Shown: in pieces, positions 1 through 6,589 of the stretch
How positions within the stretch are numbered: position 1 is the first letter of the stretch
Layout of the letters: every line of letters begins with the position of its first letter
Assembly (NCBI GenBank): GCA_041913505.1
Contig: JAYSFC010000136.1
Span: forward strand, 1 to 9,418
Direction: 5' to 3'
Length of the DNA: 9,418 bases
Source of the DNA: JAYSFC01 sp041913505
GTDB taxonomy: Bacteria; Pseudomonadota; Gammaproteobacteria; Burkholderiales; Burkholderiaceae_C
Translations under genes and position numbers: made by a program
Notes under the pieces: generated by a model
Seen by the model: the letters and a program-made list of their open reading frames with translations, nothing else
Databases searched by the model: none
What the model was told of the DNA's origin: nothing

Positions 1-2
1 CG

Positions 3-497
3 CTGGCCGCCTGGACCAACGAGCAGTTCGACCCGCGCCTGTCGTGGGCCGACGTGGCCTGGGTGAAAGAGCAGTGGGGCGGCAAGCTCATCCTCAAGGG
101 CATCATGGAGGCGGAGGACGCTGTGCTGGCCTCCCGCCACGGAGCCGACGCCATCGTGGTCAGCAACCACGGCGGGCGCCAGCTCGACGGCGCGCCGTCC
201 TCCATCCATGCACTGCCGGCCATCGTCGATGCCGTGGGCAACCGGCTTGAGGTGTGGATGGACGGCGGTATCCGCAGCGGCCAGGACGTGCTCAAGGCCT
301 GGGCCCTCGGCGCGCGCGGCACCATGATCGGCCGCGCCATGGTCTATGGCCTGGGCGCCTTCGGCGAGGCCGGCGTGACCAAGGCCCTGCAAATCATCCA
401 CAAGGAACTGGACGTGAGCATGGCCTTCTGCGGCCACACCAACATCCAGAACGTGGACCGTTCCATCCTGGTGCCCGGCACCTATCCCACGGCCTGA
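3..497 (+). CDS. lldD: FMN-dependent alpha-hydroxy-acid dehydrogenase (L-lactate dehydrogenase type), 3' part
   Basis: The gene is cut by the left window edge; 164 C-terminal residues are visible, ending at a TGA. This family oxidises L-2-hydroxy acids such as L-lactate to 2-oxo acids with FMN on a TIM barrel; the bacterial respiratory members pass electrons to quinone or cytochrome at the inner membrane. The visible part is the second half of the barrel. It contains an FMN-contacting Lys (residue 32 of the fragment, LKG), the family signature SNHGGRQLD (residues 54-62) with the catalytic His56 and substrate-binding Arg59, the phosphate-binding strand DGGIRSGQDVLKA (87-99) and the second phosphate-binding Gly-Arg (110-111). 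No motif is broken. The fold and chemistry are secure. Lactate as substrate is less so, because glycolate, mandelate and other hydroxy-acid oxidases share these motifs and the N-terminal specificity loops are outside the window. The symbol is a best guess. Confidence 0.85.
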   Translation: MAAWTNEQFDPRLSWADVAWVKEQWGGKLILKGIMEAEDAVLASRHGADAIVVSNHGGRQLDGAPSSIHALPAIVDAVGNRLEVWMDGGIRSGQDVLKAWALGARGTMIGRAMVYGLGAFGEAGVTKALQIIHKELDVSMAFCGHTNIQNVDRSILVPGTYPTA

Positions 498-504
498 GCT
501 GGGT

Positions 505-520
505 GGGTCAGCGCTGGCCC
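505..520. terminator. Possible hairpin between two convergent genes
   Basis: GGGTCA and TGGCCC pair as a 6-bp stem (one T-G wobble) around a GCGC loop. The hairpin sits in the 10-bp gap between the hydroxy-acid dehydrogenase and cytochrome genes and covers the cytochrome stop codon. No T run follows on either strand, so it is at best a weak or bidirectional terminator. Confidence 0.2.
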
Positions 521-1404
521 TTGGGCTGCGCGGGCATGGTTTTCAGGTAGACATACAGCGCCCGGGCGTCCACGTCGCTGAGGCGTCCGATCGAGTCGAA
601 GGGCATGACCAGGATGACGCTGCTATCGGGCCGCTTGCCCGAGCGCAGCATGGCCGTGAAGCGCTCGGCATTGGGGTAGCGCACCATCGCGCTGCCTTCG
701 CCGGGTGTGAGGTTGGCCGCGTCGGGCCAGTCGGGCGGGCCGCCGGGAATCCTGCCGCCCGAGAGCCCCGCGCCATGGCAGCCGATGCACATGTTGGCGA
801 CGTAGCGCCCGTGTTCCGCGGTCACCCCCTCGGCCACGGGTTGAGCGGGCGGCAGGCCGTGGTCGATGCGCCCCGCCGCATCGGGAATCATGCCCAGGCC
901 GTACAGCGCCCAGACCGGGGCCGGAAGCTCGACATGGGCCTCTCCGCCCGCCTGGGGTGGCAGGCTGCGCACGTACGACACGAGGGCGGACAGGTCGGCA
1001 TCGGTGAGGCGGTTGTAGTCCTCGCTGGGCATCGCCATCATCGGCCGGCCATCGGGCTTGACGCCGTGGCGGATCGCGCGCTCCCAGTCCTCGGGGCGGA
1101 ATCGCGCCACGATCCCGGCGGGGGTGATGTTGGGGCCGGCGATGTGCGTGCCCTTGCCGTCGTTGACGAAGCTGCGGCCCGTGCCCTGCATGCCGTGGCA
1201 TTCGGAGCAGCCCCGGGTCTCGAACAGGTAGCGGCCGCGCGCCAGGGCGGGGGCGTCGCTCACGTAGGTGATGGGGTAAGGCGCCAGCGTGATGACGCGC
1301 TCGCGTTTGTGCTCTGCCTGGCGCAGGCCGTAGGCCAGGGTGGCCGCCGCGGCGGCAATCAGCAGCACGATGCCGCTGGCGGTCCATGTGATCCAGCGCT
1401 TCAT
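508..1404 (-). CDS. Membrane-anchored diheme cytochrome c
   Basis: A 298-residue periplasmic electron carrier. An uncleaved signal anchor is visible at residues 5-27 (Trp/Ile/Leu/Ala-rich, after MKR). Two class I cytochrome c domains follow, each with a CXXCH heme site: CSECH at 66-70 and CIGCH at 206-210. Likely axial Met ligands lie in MMAMP (122-126) and LVMP (265-268). Each Met is followed by the typical C-terminal helix of a cytochrome c fold (LTDADLSALVSYVRSLP and LSDVDARALYVYLKTMP). This architecture resembles the cytochrome subunits that accept electrons from membrane alcohol, aldehyde or sugar dehydrogenases, although those usually carry three hemes. No dehydrogenase subunit is adjacent on this strand, and the neighbouring hydroxy-acid dehydrogenase is convergent, so the partner is unknown. 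The ATG is well supported: AGGAG lies 6 nt upstream. Confidence 0.88.
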   Translation of the reverse strand: MKRWITWTASGIVLLIAAAAATLAYGLRQAEHKRERVITLAPYPITYVSDAPALARGRYLFETRGCSECHGMQGTGRSFVNDGKGTHIAGPNITPAGIVARFRPEDWERAIRHGVKPDGRPMMAMPSEDYNRLTDADLSALVSYVRSLPPQAGGEAHVELPAPVWALYGLGMIPDAAGRIDHGLPPAQPVAEGVTAEHGRYVANMCIGCHGAGLSGGRIPGGPPDWPDAANLTPGEGSAMVRYPNAERFTAMLRSGKRPDSSVILVMPFDSIGRLSDVDARALYVYLKTMPAQPKGQR

Positions 1405-1410
1405 GGCAGG

Positions 1411-1415
1411 CTCCT
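1411..1415 (-). promoter_or_regulatory. Ribosome binding site of the diheme cytochrome gene
   Basis: CTCCT on the plus strand reads AGGAG on the minus strand, 6 nt before the ATG ending at 1404. It is the clearest Shine-Dalgarno match in the window and fixes the start of the cytochrome gene. Confidence 0.75.
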
Positions 1416-1471
1416 AGGTGGGAACAGGCTGCCGGGCCCGACGGCGGCGATTGTGGAACGCCCCAGCGCCT

Positions 1472-1506
1472 TTGCCAAGAGGGCAAGCGTGGGACGGAGC
1501 CCACGC
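1472..1506. repeat. Two adjacent small inverted repeats upstream of dinB
   Basis: Two hairpins lie end to end in the divergent region. TTGCC/GGCAA (1472-1486) has a 5-bp stem and 5-nt loop. GCGTGGG/CCCACGC (1487-1506) has a perfect 7-bp stem and 6-nt loop, and ends 16 nt before the proposed GTG start of dinB. They could be an operator, a structure in the dinB leader, or chance in GC-rich DNA. No LexA-type CTGT-N8-ACAG palindrome is visible between 1405 and 1522. Confidence 0.35.
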
Positions 1507-1522
1507 GCGCAACAATAGCGGG

Positions 1523-2776
1523 GTGACCGATCCCGCACCGTCCGGCCCGCCGCGCCGCATCGCCCATCTCGACATGGACGCGTTCTACGCGTCGGTGGAG
1601 TTGCTGCGCTTTCCGCAGCTGCAGGGCATGCCCGTGGTGATCGGCGCGCACCACGACTCGCGCGCCGACGCCTTGCGTGCACGGGGCCTGGCCACCGCCG
1701 AGATTCCCGTCGAGGCGTTCGCGCGGCTGCGCGACTACGTGGGCCGGGGGGTGATCACCACGGCCACCTATGCGGCGCGCGCGTTCGGCGTGGGCTCGGC
1801 CATGGGCATGATGAAGGCTGCGCGCCTGTGCCCTGATGCCATCCTGCTGCCCGTGGACTTTGCCGAGTACCGGCGCTATTCGCGCCGCTTCAAGGAGGTG
1901 ATCCTCTCCATCGCGCCGCAGATGGAGGACCGCGGCGTGGACGAGGTTTACATCGACTTCTCGGCTGTGCCGGGCGGCCAGGAGGAGGGCGGGCGCGTGC
2001 TGGCGCAGCGCTTGCAGCAGGCCATTCTTGACGCCACGGGGCTGACCTGCTCGATCGGCGTGGCGCCCAACAAGCTGATCGCCAAGATGGCGAGCGAATT
2101 CGACAAACCCCGGGGCATCTCCATCGTCCACGCCGCGGACCTGCAGGCGCGGATCTGGCCGCTGGCCTGCCGCAAGATCAATGGCATCGGCCCCAAGGCC
2201 GATGCGAAGCTGCAGGGCCTGGGCATCCACACCATCGGTGAGCTGGCTGCGCGGCCGCGCGAATGGCTTGTGGGGCATTTTGGCAAGGCCTATGGCGCCT
2301 GGCTGCACGAGGCGGCCTGGGGGCGCGATGAGCGCCCCGTGGTGACCGAGAGCGAGCCCGTCTCGATGAGCCGCGAGACCACGTTCGAGCGTGACCTGCA
2401 CGCCGTGCGCGACCGCGCCGAGCTTGGGCGCATCTTCACCGAGCTGTGCACCCGCGTGGCCGAGGACCTGCGGCGCAAGGGCTATGTGGGCAAGACCATC
2501 GGCATCAAGCTGCGCTACGACGACTTCAAGACCGCCACGCGCGACCACACGCTGCCCGTGCCCACGCAGGATGCTGCCGAGATCCGGCGTGCTGCGGGCC
2601 AGTGTCTCAAGCGCGTGCCGCTGGACAAGCGCCTGCGCCTGCTCGGCGTGCGCGTGGGCGCTCTCATGAAGGCCGAGGATTGGTCTGCCGCGCAGGCCCG
2701 GGGCGCGCTGCCCCCACCCGGCCGCGCAACCCACCGTGCACGCGGCGCAGACCCGTACACCGCGCCCCTGTTCTGA
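1523..2776 (+). CDS. dinB: DNA polymerase IV (Y-family translesion polymerase)
   Basis: An error-prone polymerase of 417 residues that extends past DNA lesions. The palm carries HLDMDAFYASVE (15-26), with metal ligand Asp17 and steric gate Tyr22, and GVDEVYIDFS (138-147), with Asp140 and Glu141. CSIGVAPNKLIAKMASE (176-192) and the thumb helix-hairpin-helix NGIGPKADAKLQGLGI (220-235) follow, then the little-finger domain from SRETTFERDL onward. The spacing between Asp17 and Asp140 is 28 residues longer than between Asp8 and Asp103 of E. coli DinB, because of an insertion around residues 43-74. The last residues, TAPLF, resemble a degenerate beta-clamp-binding tail (family consensus QL[S/D]LF). 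The start chosen is GTG 1523, which leaves a normal short N-terminus before the first catalytic motif. The frame stays open back to a GTG at 1418, but that stretch is Arg-rich and looks non-coding. No clear Shine-Dalgarno precedes 1523, so the start is moderately certain. Confidence 0.93.
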   Translation: MTDPAPSGPPRRIAHLDMDAFYASVELLRFPQLQGMPVVIGAHHDSRADALRARGLATAEIPVEAFARLRDYVGRGVITTATYAARAFGVGSAMGMMKAARLCPDAILLPVDFAEYRRYSRRFKEVILSIAPQMEDRGVDEVYIDFSAVPGGQEEGGRVLAQRLQQAILDATGLTCSIGVAPNKLIAKMASEFDKPRGISIVHAADLQARIWPLACRKINGIGPKADAKLQGLGIHTIGELAARPREWLVGHFGKAYGAWLHEAAWGRDERPVVTESEPVSMSRETTFERDLHAVRDRAELGRIFTELCTRVAEDLRRKGYVGKTIGIKLRYDDFKTATRDHTLPVPTQDAAEIRRAAGQCLKRVPLDKRLRLLGVRVGALMKAEDWSAAQARGALPPPGRATHRARGADPYTAPLF

Positions 2777-2808
2777 GCGGCGTGTGAGCGCTCGGGTGTA
2801 CCAAGCCT

Positions 2809-2837
2809 GCCCGGCCATGCGCGGGCGGCCGCCGGGT
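2809..2837. terminator. Weak hairpin between convergent dinB and diguanylate cyclase genes
   Basis: CCCGGC (2810-2815) and GCCGGG (2831-2836) pair perfectly and can be extended by one G-T pair. The loop is about 15 nt, and only a short TCTT follows on the plus strand. It lies in the 72-bp gap between two gene ends, where a terminator is expected, but it is not a textbook one. Confidence 0.25.
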
Positions 2838-2848
2838 CTTAAGCTGTC

Positions 2849-4771
2849 TCAGTTCTGGGCTGCTGCGGGGGGGGCGTCGATGTGGGCCTGGTTGCGGCCG
2901 GCCGCCTTGGCCCGGTACATGGCCTGGTCGGCGCGTTTGAGCACCTGGTCCACGGGGTCCTCCCGGCCGCAGAACAGTGCCACGCCGATGCTGGTGGTGA
3001 TGGTGTGCTGCACCGTGCCCAGCACCACGGGCTGGCGCAGGGCCGCCAGCACGGTGTTGGCGATGGCCCGGGCGTGGGCCTGGGCCTGCCCTGCCGTCTC
3101 GCCCAGCGGATAGACCACCAGCACGAACTCATCGCCCCCCAGGCGCGCCACGGTATCGCTTTGGCGCACACAGGCTTGCAGGCGCTGGGCCACCTGCTGC
3201 AGCAGATGGTCGCCCATGTCGTGGCCCAGGGTGTCGTTCACCCATTTGAAACGGTCCAGGTCCAGGAACAGCACCGCCGCATGCTCGCGCGTACGGGCAC
3301 TGCCGCGCTGCACCTGGTCCAGACGGTCCTGCAGCAACCGCCGGTTGGGCAGTTGGGTCAGTGGATCGAGAAAGGCCAAGGCGGTGATCTGGGCTTCAGC
3401 GTCCTTTTGCTGCGTGATGTCGAGGTAGGTGCCGGTCACTGTCTGCGGTGTTCCGTCGTCGTGCCAGTGGGTCTGCTGACCGCAGCTGTGGATCCAGATC
3501 CACTGCCCGTTTTCGTGCCGGGCGCGGTAGTCGATTTCGAAAACTCCCGTGGGGCCCAGGGGACGCGCTTGAACGGCGCGCTCGATGGTCTGGCGGTCAT
3601 CGGGGTGGATCCGCTGGAGCCAGGTAGCCTGGTCCTCGGCAGGGGCATCGAGGGGTAGGCCGAGCATTTCCTGCGCGCGCGCGTTGGTCGTGCGCCGGCC
3701 TGTGGCGGGGTCCAGCTCCCACAGGCCCAGGTTGGCACTGGCAAGCGCCAGCTGCAGCTTGGCGACATGTTCGCGCGACTCGCGCTCGCGCAGCAGGGTC
3801 AGGTGCAGCATGGCTTTCTGCTTGCGCTGCAGCAGGAACATGCTGGTGCACACCGCCAGGGCCACGGCCAGATAGGCCAGTCCGTACAACCCGGCTTGCA
3901 TGCGCCAGGGGGCCAGCACGGCGTCACGCGTGCGACTGACGGACAGCACGAGCGGCCGGTCCATGTGCAGCGCCTCGGGCTGGAATGTGCGGTAGGCCGC
4001 CATGCGGTTTTCGCCCGAAAAAACGGTGGTGCCCGTGAGCAGGCTTGCGCGCTGGCCACTGTCCATGTGCCGGCTGAAAAAGGAGTTGGGCGCGCGTAGG
4101 TTGATACCGGCGATCGGGTTGCCTAGCGGGACGGAAACGAATGCCAGGCCGCCGCTGTGGATCATGGTGGAGCGCATGTCCGGCGCATACAGCACCGACT
4201 GCAGCAGCACCTGGAAGTAGTCCGGGTCGAGCGTCGCCGAGATCACGCCGCCAAAGCGGCCGCGCTCGTCGGTCCAGATCTTGACGACGTTGAGTGAATA
4301 CGCCTTGAGCAGGGTCTCGAAGGGCTCGGAGACATACAGGCGCTCCAGCGAGGGCTGCGATTTCGCGGTGCGGAAATAGGCCCGCTCGCTCACATTCCTG
4401 CCGATCAGATCGTGCCAGTTGGAGTCAATGATGACGCCGTCGGCGTTGGTCACGAGCAGGGTGCGCACGCCGGGCATGGCGTCGGTAAGCGCCTTCAGGC
4501 GCCGCGTGCGCAGCCCCTTGGCCTGCAAGGCCGCCATGTCTGTGCGTACGCTGTCGAGCGCCGCGGTCATTCCGATGAACTGCCAGCCGAGGTTCTCGTC
4601 GATGACGCGGGCCTGCAGCATCATCAACTCGTTTTCACGCTGCTCGGTGCGTTCGCGGTCGTAGGCGAGCAGCGCCGACACCAGGGCCGCCAGCGCGGCC
4701 AGCGCCAGCACCGCCACCAGCCATTGGACGTGCCGGTGGCGCGCGAAATCGGACGACAGGTGGTTGGGCAT
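2849..4771 (-). CDS. Membrane diguanylate cyclase with Cache, PAS and GGDEF domains
   Basis: A 640-residue sensor that should make cyclic di-GMP from two GTP. Domain order: transmembrane helix 1 (about 16-37), a periplasmic Cache-like sensor (about 40-290, with the segments GVRTLLVTNADGVIIDSN and GGVISATLDPDYFQ), transmembrane helix 2 (about 293-316), a short helical linker, a PAS domain with its PAC end (about 340-455, closing with YLDITQQKDAEAQI), then GGDEF (about 465-630). The catalytic loop RLGGDEF is intact (GGDEF at 545-549). The product-inhibition I-site RXXD is present as RQSD (536-539), exactly five residues before GGDEF. DPLTQLPNRRLL (469-480) is the usual start of the domain. There is no EAL domain. 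The ligand of the Cache domain cannot be read. The ATG at 4771 lies 38 bp after queF and directly precedes the first membrane helix; the frame is open further upstream but overlaps queF. The Shine-Dalgarno is weak. Confidence 0.92.
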   Translation of the reverse strand: MPNHLSSDFARHRHVQWLVAVLALAALAALVSALLAYDRERTEQRENELMMLQARVIDENLGWQFIGMTAALDSVRTDMAALQAKGLRTRRLKALTDAMPGVRTLLVTNADGVIIDSNWHDLIGRNVSERAYFRTAKSQPSLERLYVSEPFETLLKAYSLNVVKIWTDERGRFGGVISATLDPDYFQVLLQSVLYAPDMRSTMIHSGGLAFVSVPLGNPIAGINLRAPNSFFSRHMDSGQRASLLTGTTVFSGENRMAAYRTFQPEALHMDRPLVLSVSRTRDAVLAPWRMQAGLYGLAYLAVALAVCTSMFLLQRKQKAMLHLTLLRERESREHVAKLQLALASANLGLWELDPATGRRTTNARAQEMLGLPLDAPAEDQATWLQRIHPDDRQTIERAVQARPLGPTGVFEIDYRARHENGQWIWIHSCGQQTHWHDDGTPQTVTGTYLDITQQKDAEAQITALAFLDPLTQLPNRRLLQDRLDQVQRGSARTREHAAVLFLDLDRFKWVNDTLGHDMGDHLLQQVAQRLQACVRQSDTVARLGGDEFVLVVYPLGETAGQAQAHARAIANTVLAALRQPVVLGTVQHTITTSIGVALFCGREDPVDQVLKRADQAMYRAKAAGRNQAHIDAPPAAAQN

Positions 4772-4809
4772 GCTGCGTGGACGTATGGCGAAAGGCCCCG
4801 TGTGGGAGC

Positions 4810-5655
4810 CTATTGCCGCGCCGTGCGCACATTGTGCGGCAGGGCCTGCGGGTGGCTGGTGCGCAGCGGGTTGATGTCGAGCCCGCCGCGGCGCGTGTAG
4901 CGCGCGTACACCGTGAGCTTGATGGGGCGGCAGCGCGCCGTGATGTCCATGAAGATGCGCTCCACGCACTGCTCGTGGAATTCATTGTGGTTGCGAAAGC
5001 TCACCAGGTACTGCAGCAGGCCGGCCTGGTCGATCTGCGGGCCGCTGTAGCTGATTTGCACGCTGCCCCAGTCGGGCTGGCCCGTCACGAGGCAGTTGCT
5101 CTTGAGCAGGCAGCTCGTGAGCGTCTCGGTCACCGGGGCCTCGTCGAAGGCGGCCGTGAGCAGCTCGGGCGCGGGCTGGTAGTGCGTGCATTCCACATCG
5201 AGGCGGTCGAGATTCAGGCCGCTGAGCTCATGCACGGGCTCGGTGTCGAACTGCTCGGGCGAGAGCAGCTTCACGCCCACGGTTGCGGGGTGCGCAGCGC
5301 CGCGCCACGCGGCCTCGCTGAGGTCGGTGCGCAGGCGCGCCTGCACTTCGGCGGCGTCGGTGAAGCGCGTGTTGTTGAAGCTGTTGAGGTAGAGCTTGAA
5401 CGACTTGCTTTCGATGATGTTGGGTGTCTCGCAGGGCACCGTGATGTGCGCGATCGCCACCTGCGGCTTGCCGCGCGGGTTGAGCCACGAGAGCTCGAAC
5501 GCGGTCCACAGGTCCGCGCCGAAGAAGGGCGCGGCACCCGCGATGCCGATCTCGGCGCGCTTGCCCGCGCGCGGGATGGGGAACAGCAGCGAGGCGTCGT
5601 ACTGGTCCACGTAGGCCGAGGCTTTGCCGAGTTGGGACTGTTCGGGCGTGTTCAT
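4810..5655 (-). CDS. queF: NADPH-dependent 7-cyano-7-deazaguanine reductase
   Basis: A cytosolic enzyme of queuosine synthesis that reduces the nitrile of preQ0 to the amine of preQ1, using two NADPH; preQ1 is then inserted at the wobble base of tRNAs for Asp, Asn, His and Tyr. The 281-residue length matches the long bimodular E. coli type (282 residues). The QueF NADPH motif ESKSFKLYLNSF is at 82-93. The catalytic cysteine is Cys188 in LLKSNCLVTGQPDWGS, equivalent to E. coli Cys190 and forming the thioimide with preQ0; Asp195 matches the proton-transfer Asp. The substrate-binding His227/Glu228 pair is in NHNEFHEQC. The ATG at 5655 is chosen because it gives the family length; AAGAG lies about 9 nt upstream. 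An upstream in-frame ATG at 5703 would add 16 atypical residues. The gene is 60 bp after the oxygenase and 38 bp before the GGDEF gene. No other queuosine genes are in the window. Confidence 0.95.
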   Translation of the reverse strand: MNTPEQSQLGKASAYVDQYDASLLFPIPRAGKRAEIGIAGAAPFFGADLWTAFELSWLNPRGKPQVAIAHITVPCETPNIIESKSFKLYLNSFNNTRFTDAAEVQARLRTDLSEAAWRGAAHPATVGVKLLSPEQFDTEPVHELSGLNLDRLDVECTHYQPAPELLTAAFDEAPVTETLTSCLLKSNCLVTGQPDWGSVQISYSGPQIDQAGLLQYLVSFRNHNEFHEQCVERIFMDITARCRPIKLTVYARYTRRGGLDINPLRTSHPQALPHNVRTARQ

Positions 5656-5683
5656 GGTGTTTGCTCTTGATTCAGTAGCGAAA

Positions 5684-5704
5684 GGTGCCCATTCGACAAG
5701 CACC
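5684..5704 (-). repeat. Small inverted repeat between the oxygenase gene and queF
   Basis: GGTGC (5684-5688) and GCACC (5700-5704) form a 5-bp stem with an 11-nt loop in the 60-bp gap. On the minus strand it is followed by TTT only. It may be a weak attenuator or chance. It does not resemble a preQ1 riboswitch. Confidence 0.2.
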
Positions 5705-5715
5705 GCCGCCGGGTT

Positions 5716-6570
5716 TTACTTGAATTCGCGTTCGCGCAGCCACTTGGTGGCGATCCATTTCTCGCCCGCGATCACGGGCGCGCCGCCGTGCAGCGTGCGG
5801 GTGGAGGGGTGCGGGCGCTCGTAGCTGAAGAACACGGCATTGCCCCGGCACGGCGCTACTTCCAGGTGCACGTCGGGGAAGGTGGTGCCACCGCCCTTCT
5901 CGGGTTCGTTGAGGTAGACCACGAGCGTGGCCACACGCTGGCCGCCGCGCTTGAGGATGGTGGGCGTGCCGGGCTCGGCGGGGTCGAAGTAGTCGTGGTG
6001 CGGCTTGTACTCGGCGCCGGGGCGGTAGCGCAGGACCTGCAGGCCCTCGCCGTTCTCCACGGGCCAGTGCACGAGCCGCGCGATGCGCTCCTCCAGCCGG
6101 CGCGCCACCGCGTTCTCTCCGCGCTGGAAGAACATGCCGTCGCTCGTGCGGTCATCGTTGATCTCCTCGCCGCCCGTGCGCGTGGCCACGGTGAGCGAGC
6201 GTGCCATGCGCGGATGCGCGGCCTCGATGAGGGCGTCGCACTCTTCAGGCGAGAGCAGGTTGCCGAACACGACGATGCGCGGGTTGGCCATGGCCATCAG
6301 CACCTGCACTTCGCGGTCGCCGACATCGATCCGCACGGGCGAGTCGTGCAGCCCCGGGTCGGGCACGGGCACGGCCGCAGGCAGGCCCTGGCGCACAGCG
6401 GCTTCGTTGAGGTGCTCCCGCAGCGTGGCCTCCAGCGCCCGCGCGGCCACGCCTTCCTCCCAGCCCGCGTCGAGCAGGCTTTTCAAGATGACGGGCGCAG
6501 TGTGGCCGGCCTCGGCCTGGTCGATGAGCCAGCGGCGCAGTTCGGGCGTGATCGTCTGGGAAGAGGTCAT
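5716..6570 (-). CDS. Prolyl-4-hydroxylase-like 2-oxoglutarate/Fe(II) oxygenase
   Basis: A 284-residue enzyme of the P4H alpha-subunit type, expected to hydroxylate a proline with O2, 2-oxoglutarate and Fe(II). The double-stranded beta-helix fold fills about residues 95-284. The iron triad is complete: His191 and Asp193 in YKPHHDYFDP, and His261 in RTLHGGAPV. Lys271 in GEKW is the expected 2-oxoglutarate-binding residue. VVYLNEPEKGGGTTFPD (217-233) is the typical strand and turn before the core. Residues 1-55 form a separate, probably helical segment with ILKSLLDAGWEEGVAARALE (28-47), not part of the oxygenase fold. The substrate is unknown. Characterised bacterial relatives include an EF-Tu prolyl hydroxylase in Pseudomonas, so a translation protein is possible but not shown. 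The ATG at 6570 is chosen because the residues upstream in frame are Arg/Ser-rich and overlap yaaA. It begins 19 bp after yaaA, which suggests co-transcription. Confidence 0.9.
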   Translation of the reverse strand: MTSSQTITPELRRWLIDQAEAGHTAPVILKSLLDAGWEEGVAARALEATLREHLNEAAVRQGLPAAVPVPDPGLHDSPVRIDVGDREVQVLMAMANPRIVVFGNLLSPEECDALIEAAHPRMARSLTVATRTGGEEINDDRTSDGMFFQRGENAVARRLEERIARLVHWPVENGEGLQVLRYRPGAEYKPHHDYFDPAEPGTPTILKRGGQRVATLVVYLNEPEKGGGTTFPDVHLEVAPCRGNAVFFSYERPHPSTRTLHGGAPVIAGEKWIATKWLREREFK

Positions 6571-6589
6571 GGCGGTGGTGCAAGGGGCG

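Noticed and set aside
508..1404. Functional pairing of the diheme cytochrome with the adjacent hydroxy-acid dehydrogenase
   Set aside because: The genes are convergent, not an operon, and such dehydrogenases normally reduce quinone or a b-type heme; proximity alone does not support a complex.
1418..1522. Longer N-terminus for DinB from an upstream GTG
   Set aside because: The 35 extra residues are Arg-rich with no family match and overlap the promoter/leader region of the divergent cytochrome gene; the GTG at 1523 gives a normal DinB start.
623..2818. 731-codon minus-strand open frame spanning dinB and part of the cytochrome gene
   Set aside because: It runs antisense through DinB and out of frame through the cytochrome gene, is rich in Arg/Ala/Pro/His without motifs, and is explained by high GC content.
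4772..4969. Longer N-terminus for the GGDEF protein, extending into queF
   Set aside because: The upstream residues are His/Pro/Ala-rich and out of frame within queF; the ATG at 4771 directly precedes the first membrane helix.
5656..5715. Possible preQ1 riboswitch upstream of queF
   Set aside because: The only structure is a 5-bp hairpin. The short pseudoknot pattern with an A-rich tail expected of preQ1-I is absent, and the gap is only 60 bp after the preceding gene.
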